Positions 1 through 7,190 of a stretch of 48,806 bases of DNA are shown here, piece after piece (the stretch's first letter is position 1; every line of letters begins with the position of its first letter). The notes beneath the pieces were generated by a model. That model was not told where the DNA came from, searched no databases, and worked only from the letters and a program-made list of their open reading frames with translations. The position numbers and the translations under genes are program-made. This stretch comes from Paenibacillus sp. GTDB lineage: Bacteria; Bacteroidota; Bacteroidia; Bacteroidales; Muribaculaceae. The stretch covers positions 453,824-502,629 of the forward strand of contig JAMPHR010000002.1 in assembly GCA_023663345.1 (NCBI GenBank). The letters run 5' to 3'.

Positions 1-39
1 ACAATTCAGAGGGTAAATGTTAACTCTGAATCTCGTCTG

Positions 40-47
40 CAAAGGTA
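40..47 (-). promoter_or_regulatory. possible -7 box for a gene left of the window
   Basis: The minus strand reads TACCTTTG, a match to the Bacteroidetes -7 consensus TAnnTTTG. No TTG lies at the expected distance upstream, where the first REP-like palindrome begins. A 7-bp hairpin (TTCAGAG at 5-11 with CTCTGAA at 24-30) would lie in the leader. Any gene it serves starts outside the window, so this is tentative. Confidence 0.3.
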
Positions 48-50
48 AAA

Positions 51-92
51 GCTATGATTTCATCGCCCCGTTCGGGGCTTAGTTGGTATAGC
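51..92. repeat. REP-like imperfect palindrome, copy 1
   Basis: The arms are GCTAT at 51-55 and ATAGC at 88-92, with an inner perfect stem GCCCC/GGGGC at 65-69 and 74-78 around a short GTTC loop. The right half (CTTAGTTGGTATAGCC) recurs with one change at 239-254. The symmetry and the repetition suggest a dispersed palindromic element of the REP kind; family membership is inferred. Confidence 0.6.
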
Positions 93-162
93 CTGCGGGG
101 AATTATAGGACGTCTTCGACGCCCTCGTTGACGGATTTTCATTTTCCCCGCGCCTCGCGTCT

Positions 163-211
163 GGATGCAAATTTTGCCCTACGGGCAATTTGCATCCGCC
201 ACTCGTGGCGG
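163..211. other. two nested hairpins between the REP-like copies
   Basis: The first hairpin pairs GGATGCAAATT (163-173) with AATTTGCATCC (187-197) and closes with GCCC/GGGC at 176-179 and 183-186. The second pairs CCGCCAC (196-202) with GTGGCGG (205-211). With the two flanking palindromes this makes four hairpins in about 200 bp and no credible coding region, so the stretch looks like a structured repeat cluster rather than a gene. Confidence 0.5.
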
Positions 212-254
212 GGCTATAATTACATCGCCCTTTCAGGGCTTAATTGGTATAGCC
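212..254. repeat. REP-like imperfect palindrome, copy 2
   Basis: The arms are GGCTAT (212-217) and ATAGCC (249-254), with an inner stem GCCCT/AGGGC at 227-231 and 235-239. It shares the core CATCGCCC and the right arm with copy 1 at 51-92, in the same orientation. The compensating change in the inner stem (GCCCC/GGGGC against GCCCT/AGGGC) keeps pairing intact, which argues that the structure matters. Confidence 0.6.
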
Positions 255-271
255 TGTGGGGGTGGGATACT

Positions 272-322
272 AAAAAATACCGTGGATGGGAGCGGGGGCG
301 TCCTATCCACGGTGTCTTTTTT
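272..322 (-). terminator. bidirectional terminator after rubrerythrin
   Basis: ACCGTGGAT (279-287) pairs with ATCCACGGT (305-313). It is followed on the plus strand by six T at 317-322, and on the minus strand by a U-run from the A-run at 272-277. It lies 70 bp past the rubrerythrin stop and is its likely terminator. Confidence 0.8.
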
Positions 323-390
323 ATCCGGGCGATGCGTTCTTCTTTAGCTTGTTGAAGTTCCCCGGGGTGCCTCAGGTGGAGGCGGGATGA

Positions 391-942
391 TTACTTGCTG
401 AAGTAACGACGGAAGAGGCCTTCGAAGCCACGGCCGTGACGAGCCTCGTCCTTAGCCATTTCATGAACGGTGTCATGGATGGCGTCGAGGTTGAGCTGCT
501 TGGCGCGGGCTGCGATACGCATCTTGTCGGCGCAAGCACCTGACTCGGCGTTCATGCGCTTTTCGAGGTTGGTCTTGGTGTCCCAAACAACGTCGCCGAG
601 GAGCTCGGCGAAGCGTGAAGCGTGGTCAGCCTCCTCGAGAGCGTAGCGGCGGAAAGCCTCGGCAATTTCGGGATAACCCTCACGGTCGGCCTGACGAGAC
701 ATGGCGAGGTACATACCTACCTCGGTGCACTCGCCCATGAAGTGGGCGTTGAGGTCTTTCTTCATTTCGTCGTCGGTGTCCTTGGCAATACCGATAACGT
801 GCTCGGTAACGAAGTTGAGGGCTTCGCCTTCCTTGAGCTCTTCAAACTTGGATGCGGGAGCACCGCAGAGGGGGCACTTTTCGGGTGCGGCGTCACCTTC
901 GTGAACGTAACCGCATACGGTACAGATGAATTTCTTCTTCAT
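391..942 (-). CDS. reverse rubrerythrin (NADH peroxidase type)
   Basis: This 183-residue non-heme iron protein reduces hydrogen peroxide in the cytoplasm of anaerobes, using electrons passed through a rubredoxin centre. The N-terminus holds the rubredoxin-like site with Cys7, Cys10, Cys23 and Cys26 (CTVC and CPLC). A ferritin-like four-helix di-iron domain follows from about residue 45 to the end, with glutamates and the EADHASRF and DEARHGRGF signatures. Having rubredoxin first is the reverse of classical rubrerythrin and defines the reverse type. The gene is monocistronic: it has its own promoter (994-1024) and terminator (272-322). The ATG at 942 is about 50 nt after the predicted transcription start. 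The exact electron donor cannot be told from sequence. Confidence 0.93.
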   Translation of the reverse strand: MKKKFICTVCGYVHEGDAAPEKCPLCGAPASKFEELKEGEALNFVTEHVIGIAKDTDDEMKKDLNAHFMGECTEVGMYLAMSRQADREGYPEIAEAFRRYALEEADHASRFAELLGDVVWDTKTNLEKRMNAESGACADKMRIAARAKQLNLDAIHDTVHEMAKDEARHGRGFEGLFRRYFSK

Positions 943-993
943 AGTTGTGTGTAATTATATTGTTGAGTATTGTGAGCACTGTGAAGTGATACG

Positions 994-1024
994 CAAAGGT
1001 AGTTCAAGCATTGTCCGAAAACAA
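994..1024 (-). promoter_or_regulatory. rubrerythrin promoter
   Basis: The minus strand has TACCTTTG (994-1001) with TTG 20 nt upstream (1022-1024), matching the Bacteroidetes primary sigma pattern. The predicted start of transcription is near 989, giving a leader of about 45 nt. Confidence 0.75.
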
Positions 1025-1146
1025 TAGTTTACGAAAAAATTTAACAAAATTTGCAGGTAGATGCTCAACTATCCACGGGGCGGGCATGTTTTACCCTTGA
1101 GTCAATAAGTGAACTATAATTACAAACTAAAAAAAATAATACAGAT

Positions 1147-1497
1147 ATGGATTCAAAACAGCAGAAAATTGCCGATGCGGCAAGCAAGATATCAGCCCAG
1201 GCGGCTGAGGTGAGTGCGGATGCAGCCAAGGTGGCAGCTAACGCTCAGGTAAAAGCAGATAAGGAGGCTATCGCTGATAAGATGGCCCAGGCCAAGCAGG
1301 CTGCAAGCGAGAAGCTCGCGGATGTGAAGGATACTGTGGCATCGACCATCTCGGATGCTCAGGATTCGCTGTCGGCTTCGGCTCAGGAGGCTAAAGAGAA
1401 GGCGGCTCCTATCCTCGATAAGGTTAAGGCCGGTGCGGCTAATGCTCTCGATTCGATCGCTGACGCAGCAGCCAATCTCGCTGACAAGCTTAAGTAA
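1147..1497 (+). CDS. alanine-rich LEA-like / amphipathic helical protein
   Basis: This is a 116-residue protein of very low complexity: 36 residues are Ala, most others are Lys, Asp, Glu, Ser, Gln, Val, Ile or Leu, with one Gly and one Pro. There is no Cys, Trp, Tyr, Phe, His or Arg. There is no signal peptide or membrane segment. Runs such as AAEVSADAAKVAANAQVKA resemble the repeats of group 3 LEA and apolipoprotein-like proteins and should form one long amphipathic helix. Stress protection or polymer/membrane-surface binding is plausible by analogy only. It stands alone between two minus-strand genes, with an AT-rich upstream region but no convincing promoter, and two hairpins follow the stop. 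The ATG at 1147 is preceded by an A-rich stretch typical of Bacteroidetes starts. Confidence 0.7.
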   Translation: MDSKQQKIADAASKISAQAAEVSADAAKVAANAQVKADKEAIADKMAQAKQAASEKLADVKDTVASTISDAQDSLSASAQEAKEKAAPILDKVKAGAANALDSIADAAANLADKLK

Positions 1498-1501
1498 TTC
1501 G

Positions 1502-1534
1502 CCCCTGAAGGGGATTCGTCCCTGGTGGGACGAA
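1502..1534 (+). terminator. tandem hairpins after the LEA-like gene
   Basis: CCCC-TGAA-GGGG (1502-1513) is followed by TTCGTCCC-TGGT-GGGACGAA (1515-1534), a perfect 8-bp stem with a 4-nt loop. There is no good T-run, so termination or mRNA 3'-end protection is inferred from position just after the stop. Confidence 0.45.
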
Positions 1535-1653
1535 GTTTAGGAGGTTATGGGGTTATAAGGTTAATATGACCGTGGCCGTTCGGATTCCTTTCTGCCCCAT
1601 TTGAGCCTTTGATCCCCGGCAACTCAGGATTGATTTTAGTTATAACATAAAAT

Positions 1654-1698
1654 ATGCTCCATCCGTGCGTTTTGAGCGGGGATGGAGCATGTTTTTTT
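1654..1698 (-). terminator. bidirectional terminator after the TlpA-like gene
   Basis: ATGCTCCATCC (1654-1664) pairs perfectly with GGATGGAGCAT (1680-1690). Seven T follow on the plus strand (1692-1698), and an AT-rich tract follows on the minus strand. It lies between the convergent LEA-like and TlpA-like genes and can serve both. Confidence 0.8.
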
Positions 1699-1748
1699 GT
1701 TGTTGCGTGGGGATTCCTTATGTGGGATTCCCTTATTGTTGGCTGTGT

Positions 1749-3104
1749 TTATTTCAGGGCTTTGAGCATGGGGAGGGTCGATGTGTGGGAGGGACGGGTG
1801 GTCTTGTAGACAAGGAGATTGCCGTCGCGGTCGTAGAGGAGGAAGTGGGGTATGCCCTTGACATTTAGAAGGGTGCAGAGGTTGCCGGAGGAGTCGCGGA
1901 GCTGGTTGCCGTGCATGTTGAGCTGATCCATTTTCTTGAGCCATGCGTCCTCGCTCTTGTCAACCGAGATGGATACGAATGTCACGTCGTCGCTTCCCTC
2001 AAATTCTTTCTCAAGGTTCTGCATGTGGGGAACTTCGCCTACACAGGGGCCACACCATGAGGCCCAGAGGTCAACGAAGACGTATTTGCCCTTGAACGAG
2101 GAGAAGTCCACCTTGTTGCCGTTGCGGTCAACGAGGACTACGGCTTCGGGGAAGGGGGTGCCGGGCACGGTGACTTTGCGGGCCTTGAAGTTGTCAACCC
2201 AGGTGGCAGGGAGAGAGTAGCGCTCAGTGAGGGCTGTGAGGCGTGCCACGCCGTCGTCGAAGTTGTTCTTGTAGTCGAAATTGTTGAGGAACGAGTCGAG
2301 CATGGAGTCGGTGACACGCGAGCGGATAGCCTCGTCGTCATAAGCGGAGTAGAGATCGGCCATTTTCTCCTCGATGGTGTTGCCTTTGAGAGAGGATGCT
2401 ACAATGGATGCCGAGGAGGAGAAACATGCCGCCATGGGGGTGTCGAGCACCATGGCCGGGGGTGCAAGAAGATCGGATGCCGAGAAGGGGACATCGAGAC
2501 CCGCACGCTTGCGGAGATGCACCGCGAGGCTTACGGCATCGTAGGTGGAGGTATAGCCCCATAGGCGTATATACAGCGCGATGGGTGCGGGCACTGACGG
2601 AAGTGACGCGATGGAGTCGGACACAGTGACCAGGCGTGAGATGGCGGCCTTCATCTCGTCGACACTCATCTTGTCGACATTCTCGGCGAGAGAGCGGGAA
2701 ATGTTGGAAAACAGCTCGTCGCACTTGCCGAGGGCGAGGTTGGAGGGATCCTTGAGATTGGATGCAAGCACACCGTCGACGATGCTCAGGGCAACGGGGC
2801 CGGTGGAGGCATCAAGATACATGGGGAGGATGTATTGCTGATTGCGGCTGTAGCAATATACGTTGTATATATTGTTCTTGCCACGGAACATATCACCTGA
2901 CAATGTGCATGATGTCTCGGAGGGGCGCTTGAGTGTGACAAGCGAACGATTGGAGGCCTCCACGGCATTGAGGGCGATGTTGAATTGGGTACATCCGGGG
3001 AGCGATGAGAGGTCGAAGCTGACGGGGAATGTCTCCTGCGAGAAAGCTGAGGTGCCGGCAAAGAGGCAGATCGCCACGGCCAAGAATGATTTCTTAAGGT
3101 TCAT
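1749..3104 (-). CDS. TlpA/AhpC-type thioredoxin-fold protein, exported
   Basis: This is an exported thiol-disulfide protein of 451 residues. A signal peptide of about 22 residues (ending near SAFSQ) lacks a lipobox. Residues of about 25-300 form a poorly conserved N-terminal region of the sort found before Bacteroidetes TlpA domains. From about residue 313 there is a thioredoxin fold with WCGPC at about 350-354 and the cis-proline segment GIPHF near 417. It probably reduces disulfides or keeps redox balance in the periplasm; its partner is unknown. I chose the internal ATG at 3104 rather than one at 3158 because it starts the signal peptide and the upstream one would lie inside the -7 box. 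It has its own promoter (3156-3186) and lies just downstream of the SusCD operon but is separated from it by a terminator. Confidence 0.85.
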   Translation of the reverse strand: MNLKKSFLAVAICLFAGTSAFSQETFPVSFDLSSLPGCTQFNIALNAVEASNRSLVTLKRPSETSCTLSGDMFRGKNNIYNVYCYSRNQQYILPMYLDASTGPVALSIVDGVLASNLKDPSNLALGKCDELFSNISRSLAENVDKMSVDEMKAAISRLVTVSDSIASLPSVPAPIALYIRLWGYTSTYDAVSLAVHLRKRAGLDVPFSASDLLAPPAMVLDTPMAACFSSSASIVASSLKGNTIEEKMADLYSAYDDEAIRSRVTDSMLDSFLNNFDYKNNFDDGVARLTALTERYSLPATWVDNFKARKVTVPGTPFPEAVVLVDRNGNKVDFSSFKGKYVFVDLWASWCGPCVGEVPHMQNLEKEFEGSDDVTFVSISVDKSEDAWLKKMDQLNMHGNQLRDSSGNLCTLLNVKGIPHFLLYDRDGNLLVYKTTRPSHTSTLPMLKALK

Positions 3105-3155
3105 AGGGTATATGATTGGATTGGAATAGATTGGATGGGTTTTGTTACAACTTCC

Positions 3156-3186
3156 CAAAGTTAAAGAATATCAGCGGATTTCGCAA
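3156..3186 (-). promoter_or_regulatory. promoter of the TlpA-like gene
   Basis: TAACTTTG on the minus strand (3156-3163) has TTG exactly 20 nt upstream (3184-3186). It gives a leader of about 47 nt to the ATG at 3104 and rules out the longer start at 3158. Confidence 0.8.
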
Positions 3187-3238
3187 TAAGCAGATGTAAG
3201 AAACTGTGTAAAATCCACAGACCGATACCATTGGATAG

Positions 3239-3298
3239 GAAAAAATATCCTCTTCTCAGCCCCTTTTGACCAATGGCCTGGGACCTTGAAGAGGATAT
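3239..3298 (-). terminator. terminator of the first SusCD operon
   Basis: ATATCCTCTTC (3245-3255) pairs perfectly with GAAGAGGATAT (3288-3298). On the minus strand the stem is followed by a U-run from the A-run at 3239-3245. It ends the SusC-SusD-DUF4843-PKD transcript 24 nt after the last stop. Confidence 0.85.
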
Positions 3299-3321
3299 AT
3301 GATCATCATGCCACGAATGTA

Positions 3322-4890
3322 TCAGATACGTGGCTTGTAGAAGATAGTAGAGATGCGGTCAGCACAATCCTTATAAGTATTAACAGGAGTTGCATTGGGG
3401 CTGTCGGTGCGCACATCGGCAACCTTATAGATATATAAGTTGCCACGTCCGGTGGCAGTATTCACGGTAGCCACACACAACTGATCGGAACCGTCATTAT
3501 TGCTGGAATCACGCACCAAGAGAGCGGTTACCTCCTCGCCAGGATAGGAAAGACATGCCTGGGACGTGGATGGGAACGAGAAGGCATTGTCGCTGAGAAG
3601 GAGAGCCACATAGACACTATTTCCAACACTGTAATAAGTACGGCTATAATTGTGAGATGGAACAATCTGAGACTCAGCCGTAGGCAGGGCTGTTGAAGCA
3701 TCAACATTTATCTCAGCACGTGACACCAACTCCATGGGGTAGTAGCTACCACCCGACAACTCATTCACATAGGAATTATAGTACTTACCAGTAGTGACAT
3801 CGCGAGAGATTACATAGTTGGGATAAATGTCGCTATACTGACCCGGGATCTTGACTCCCATGAAAGCCTTTATTATCTCCTCATTGTCGAACAGAGGATG
3901 TCCGTCAACGCGCAACTCATAGGAATAGTTCCATGCAGGCTTCCAAGTGGCCATACTCGTATACTTTCCATAGAAGCAGTCGGGGTTCTTCTTGTAGAAG
4001 TAGTTCACAAAATTGAGCGTACCCCATGACTCATAGGATCCACCGGTGATCACTTCGTCGGGTTCATATCCGGCCATGTCGGTTGTCTCATATCCAAACA
4101 TATTTGTGGCATTTACAGTTATGAAGCGCTTGATCGAAGGATCATAAAGATTCACCGCGGCAGAAGATCCCCATACAATATCGGCTTTGAACCCAGGGAT
4201 GAGCTTATTATAGTCCACCGTGGTAATTGCCATGAAAGAGTTAGGATCCAAGAAGTAGGTATGACCGGTAGTAACCACGGCAATCCTGGTAACCATGTTG
4301 GGATAAGTGAGCATGATCTTATAAATAGCCTTGATCTCCTCAGCAGCTATATCCTTGTTGATTGCCTCGAGGGAATGCTCTATGATGATCTGAGATATGC
4401 CGGCCTCAATGTCCTCGGTTGTGAGAGACTTGATGAAGGAAAGGTTGCCCACGCCGTTGGCGTCATTTGAGACAAGAGCATAGCCCTGCTCGAATGTACG
4501 GTTCATGTTTACCTGATATTCCTGAGAGATTCCGATAGTTCCATCGGTGGCATTGAGCTGTACGATGTACATACCGCCTTCGGGGAAGAAGTAAGAGAAC
4601 ACAGGCTCATTGCTAACCTCGGCCAACTGGCCTCTCACACCATTGGTGTAGGTAGCCACCGACCATGTGTAGGACAGAGTGCCGGTGCCATCGTAACGCA
4701 CCTGGGGATCGATCACACAGTCCTCGCCATAGTTGAAGTTCATCTCGTAGGGCTTATCAGAGTCAGAGCCCATCACGGAAATCGATGGAAGCGCGGCTCC
4801 GCCGTAGGCACTCTCGTCCTCGATACATGAAGAAAGCACGCCTGAGAGAGCGAGAGGGAGAATGAAAAGTGATTTATATAGTAACTTCAT
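3322..4890 (-). CDS. PKD-like family surface lipoprotein of a SusCD locus
   Basis: The 522-residue precursor has a signal peptide with lipobox LSSC (Cys22) followed by IEDES, an acidic stretch typical of Bacteroidetes lipoproteins exported to the cell surface. Residues of about 30-135 look like a PKD/Ig-like beta domain (SYTWSVAT, GMYIVQLNATDG). The rest is mostly beta and resembles the PKD-like family proteins that accompany SusCD pairs. It is the last gene of a four-gene operon, 18 nt after the DUF4843 gene, and a terminator follows. The same set of four components occurs in the Bacteroides SusCD complexes of the BT2261-2264 type, reported to carry peptides. A role in binding or delivering substrate at the SusCD lid is inferred. 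Confidence 0.75.
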   Translation of the reverse strand: MKLLYKSLFILPLALSGVLSSCIEDESAYGGAALPSISVMGSDSDKPYEMNFNYGEDCVIDPQVRYDGTGTLSYTWSVATYTNGVRGQLAEVSNEPVFSYFFPEGGMYIVQLNATDGTIGISQEYQVNMNRTFEQGYALVSNDANGVGNLSFIKSLTTEDIEAGISQIIIEHSLEAINKDIAAEEIKAIYKIMLTYPNMVTRIAVVTTGHTYFLDPNSFMAITTVDYNKLIPGFKADIVWGSSAAVNLYDPSIKRFITVNATNMFGYETTDMAGYEPDEVITGGSYESWGTLNFVNYFYKKNPDCFYGKYTSMATWKPAWNYSYELRVDGHPLFDNEEIIKAFMGVKIPGQYSDIYPNYVISRDVTTGKYYNSYVNELSGGSYYPMELVSRAEINVDASTALPTAESQIVPSHNYSRTYYSVGNSVYVALLLSDNAFSFPSTSQACLSYPGEEVTALLVRDSSNNDGSDQLCVATVNTATGRGNLYIYKVADVRTDSPNATPVNTYKDCADRISTIFYKPRI

Positions 4891-4908
4891 GATTCTTAAA
4901 ATATAGGA

Positions 4909-5667
4909 TTACCAGTTGGGATTCTCAAGCCATGTCACCTCGGGGTGCTCGTTGTAGAGGGGAATTGACACGTAGTTGCGCAGGAAGGCTTCATAGTTTA
5001 CAAACGGCCCCTGCTGGCTACGCGCATTCACGAAGTAATGGCCGTAGCCATCGATCATCTCGTTGTAGATGGAGAGGTTGGCCTCGGGCGCCAGACGGTA
5101 GAAGTAGTCGAAGAAGAGCTGAACATTCTCGAACGAGTAAGTGGGGAAACCACCCCAACGCGGCCACCATACAGGGGCGACAGTGGGACGGATGTCGGAA
5201 TACACGATCTTGAAGAAGCTGTTCTTCACGGAACGGAGGTCGTCGTTCTCATTGATAATCAGGCGGAGCTTGTACTGCTTGTTGAGCAGTTCGGGGTCAC
5301 GGTCGCGGAGCAGGTTGACCTTGATGACACCGCTCACCTCCCCGGCAGGAATCACAGCGTCCTCAATGGTGTAGTGGGTACCCTCGATCATGGTGGTGGA
5401 GTCAGGGAGAGCGGCCACAGCAATCACACGGTCGGAGGAGGAAGGCATACCCATGAGGATGACAGGGATCTCCACGGTGTGTACATTGGCGATGTCGTAG
5501 CCAAACGAGTAGTCCACAATAGTATCCACCTCCTGACGGTTGTTCTTATACTGGAAGAACACGGAGTCCTTCTGAGTGGTGTCGTAGACTTTATAATCGT
5601 CCTCGGTACATGCGGCAAGCATCGACACCACACATCCGAGACACAGTATATTTCTTAAAACTTTCAT
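4909..5667 (-). CDS. DUF4843 surface lipoprotein of a SusCD locus
   Basis: This is a lipoprotein of about 252 residues with signal MKVLRNILCLGCVVSMLAAC and acidic residues TEDDY after the cysteine, so it is probably surface exposed. The body (YDTTQKDSVFFQYKN..., EGTHYTIEDAVIPAGEVSGVIKVNLLRD...LRLIINEND) has the Calx-beta-like pattern of DUF4843, and a Trp-rich C-terminal part follows (VWWPRWGGF). No enzyme motif is visible. I chose the ATG at 5667; another in-frame ATG at 5679 would add four residues. It sits between SusD and the PKD-like gene in a tight operon and is presumably an accessory subunit of the importer. Confidence 0.8.
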   Translation of the reverse strand: MKVLRNILCLGCVVSMLAACTEDDYKVYDTTQKDSVFFQYKNNRQEVDTIVDYSFGYDIANVHTVEIPVILMGMPSSSDRVIAVAALPDSTTMIEGTHYTIEDAVIPAGEVSGVIKVNLLRDRDPELLNKQYKLRLIINENDDLRSVKNSFFKIVYSDIRPTVAPVWWPRWGGFPTYSFENVQLFFDYFYRLAPEANLSIYNEMIDGYGHYFVNARSQQGPFVNYEAFLRNYVSIPLYNEHPEVTWLENPNW

Positions 5668-5701
5668 TATTCTAATCATTGCTTAAGTGAGAGGAAGAAA
5701 A

Positions 5702-7153
5702 TTACGGACGGTACTCAAACTCCTCCTTGGGCACGGGAACGACATAGATGGCGTTGCTTGCTGGGATCACGCGGGCCTCCTGGTTGGAGAGGATATCTTC
5801 ATTGCGACGCTTCATGTTGAACCACACCTGGCCTTCGCAGTAGAGCTCCTTGTGGAACTCGTTGGCGATACGGTCGGTCGTGAGAGTCTCGTCAGCCCCG
5901 AGAGGCATAAGCCCGCGGGATGTAACCTCGGAGTTGTAGTACTGCACGGCTGTGTTATAATCGCTCTGCAACAGTGCCTCGGCAGCGATGAGATAAAGCT
6001 CGGACACGTGCATGAGGTTGACACCCGAGATGAGATCGGTACGGAGTGGAACGTTGTTGTTCTCGATGGTAAGATAGTCCACAACCTTCAGGCATTTGGT
6101 GATAGAGTTCTCGGAGCGGAAATGATTGCGACGGAAATCCTGGCTTGTAGCGGGAACGTCCTTGTTGTAGATCGCGCTCCATGGGTTGAGCTTAGCGCTA
6201 CCCGAGTAGTCGGACCAACAAGTGTAGGAGGAGTAGGACTGATAGGTGTACAGCAACGATCTGGTAGTATCGAGATAATTAGACGCATAAAGGCCGAAGA
6301 TTGTTTCCTTGGGCGACAGGGTGCCGGCAAGATAGGTCTGTACTTCGGTGACATCGACAAGAGGGAAGCATCCCGAGTCGATGACCTTCCGGGCATAGAT
6401 GGCGGCATTGGCCATATCTCCGAAATACCAGTAGACACGGGCGAGAAGGCCACGCACAGCATAGATGTTCATGTGAGTCTCACGCCAGTTGTTGAACTTG
6501 AGATACTGGGTATTGTTGTGGGGATATGTGATGAGGTTCTCATCATCGGCCAGAAGGCGCTCGGCCTCAAGGAGATCGGCAATGATCTTATCGCGAGTCT
6601 CACCCACTGTAAGGAAAGGCTTGACCGAGAAATTGAAAGTCTCCACATAAGGGATACCGCGCTGGGCGGGATCGGTGGGAGCAAACAGGCGCAGGAGGTC
6701 GAAATGCACGAGAGCACGCACACCAAGCATCTCACCACGATAGGTGTTATAGAGGGACAGCTCGGCGGGAGTGCGCTTGTCGAGATTCTGGATCACATTG
6801 TTGGCATATCCGATGGACTTGTAGGCGGCCTCCCAGAGTTTGGAGAAGCGCAGACGCAGGTTCTCGTTGGATTCGTACTGGTACTGGGCAAGAGCCACAA
6901 GCTCGGATGAACCGCAGTCGAGATCCTGGGCCATGACATCGGTGAGTCCCCACAGGAGGTCACAACCATAGAGATTATTGGAGACAAGCGAGCCATAGAC
7001 ACCGTAGATGGCATCCTCGAATCCGGAGGCATCCTTGAAAAGATCGTCCTCGACCTTTTCACCTTTGGGACGCACATCGAGGAAATCGTCGCACGAGGTC
7101 ATGGCCGGCATGAAGGTCATGGCACATAGGAGTGCTATATATATTTTTTTCAT
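5702..7153 (-). CDS. SusD/RagB family nutrient-binding lipoprotein
   Basis: A 483-residue surface lipoprotein forming the lid over its SusC partner and capturing substrate. The lipobox is MTSC (Cys21) followed by DDFLDVRPKG, the usual SusD start. The N-terminal SusD-like part has the TPR-like helices (GYANNVIQNL, GEMLGVRALVHFDLLRLFAP), and the C-terminal RagB/SusD part includes VSELYLIAAEALLQ and FNMKRRNEDI. It starts 38 nt after the SusC stop and precedes the DUF4843 and PKD-like genes. The order SusC-SusD-two small lipoproteins with no glycoside hydrolase fits the peptide-importing type better than a polysaccharide locus, but substrate cannot be read from SusD sequence alone. Confidence 0.95.
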   Translation of the reverse strand: MKKIYIALLCAMTFMPAMTSCDDFLDVRPKGEKVEDDLFKDASGFEDAIYGVYGSLVSNNLYGCDLLWGLTDVMAQDLDCGSSELVALAQYQYESNENLRLRFSKLWEAAYKSIGYANNVIQNLDKRTPAELSLYNTYRGEMLGVRALVHFDLLRLFAPTDPAQRGIPYVETFNFSVKPFLTVGETRDKIIADLLEAERLLADDENLITYPHNNTQYLKFNNWRETHMNIYAVRGLLARVYWYFGDMANAAIYARKVIDSGCFPLVDVTEVQTYLAGTLSPKETIFGLYASNYLDTTRSLLYTYQSYSSYTCWSDYSGSAKLNPWSAIYNKDVPATSQDFRRNHFRSENSITKCLKVVDYLTIENNNVPLRTDLISGVNLMHVSELYLIAAEALLQSDYNTAVQYYNSEVTSRGLMPLGADETLTTDRIANEFHKELYCEGQVWFNMKRRNEDILSNQEARVIPASNAIYVVPVPKEEFEYRP

Positions 7154-7190
7154 CTTATAGTAAATCGGTTGAGAGGGTTGAAGAGTAGAT

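Noticed and set aside
128-355. short plus-strand frames in the first 360 bases
   Set aside because: They run through four hairpins, two REP-like repeats and a terminator, and share no protein features.
2338-2724. overlapping frames inside the TlpA-like gene suggesting a frameshift
   Set aside because: The main frame is open from 3104 to 1749 with signal peptide and thioredoxin domain in one frame, so no frameshift is needed.
5687-6910. 407-codon plus-strand frame opposite susD
   Set aside because: SusD is intact on the minus strand with all family motifs; the plus frame has no start context or recognisable domain.
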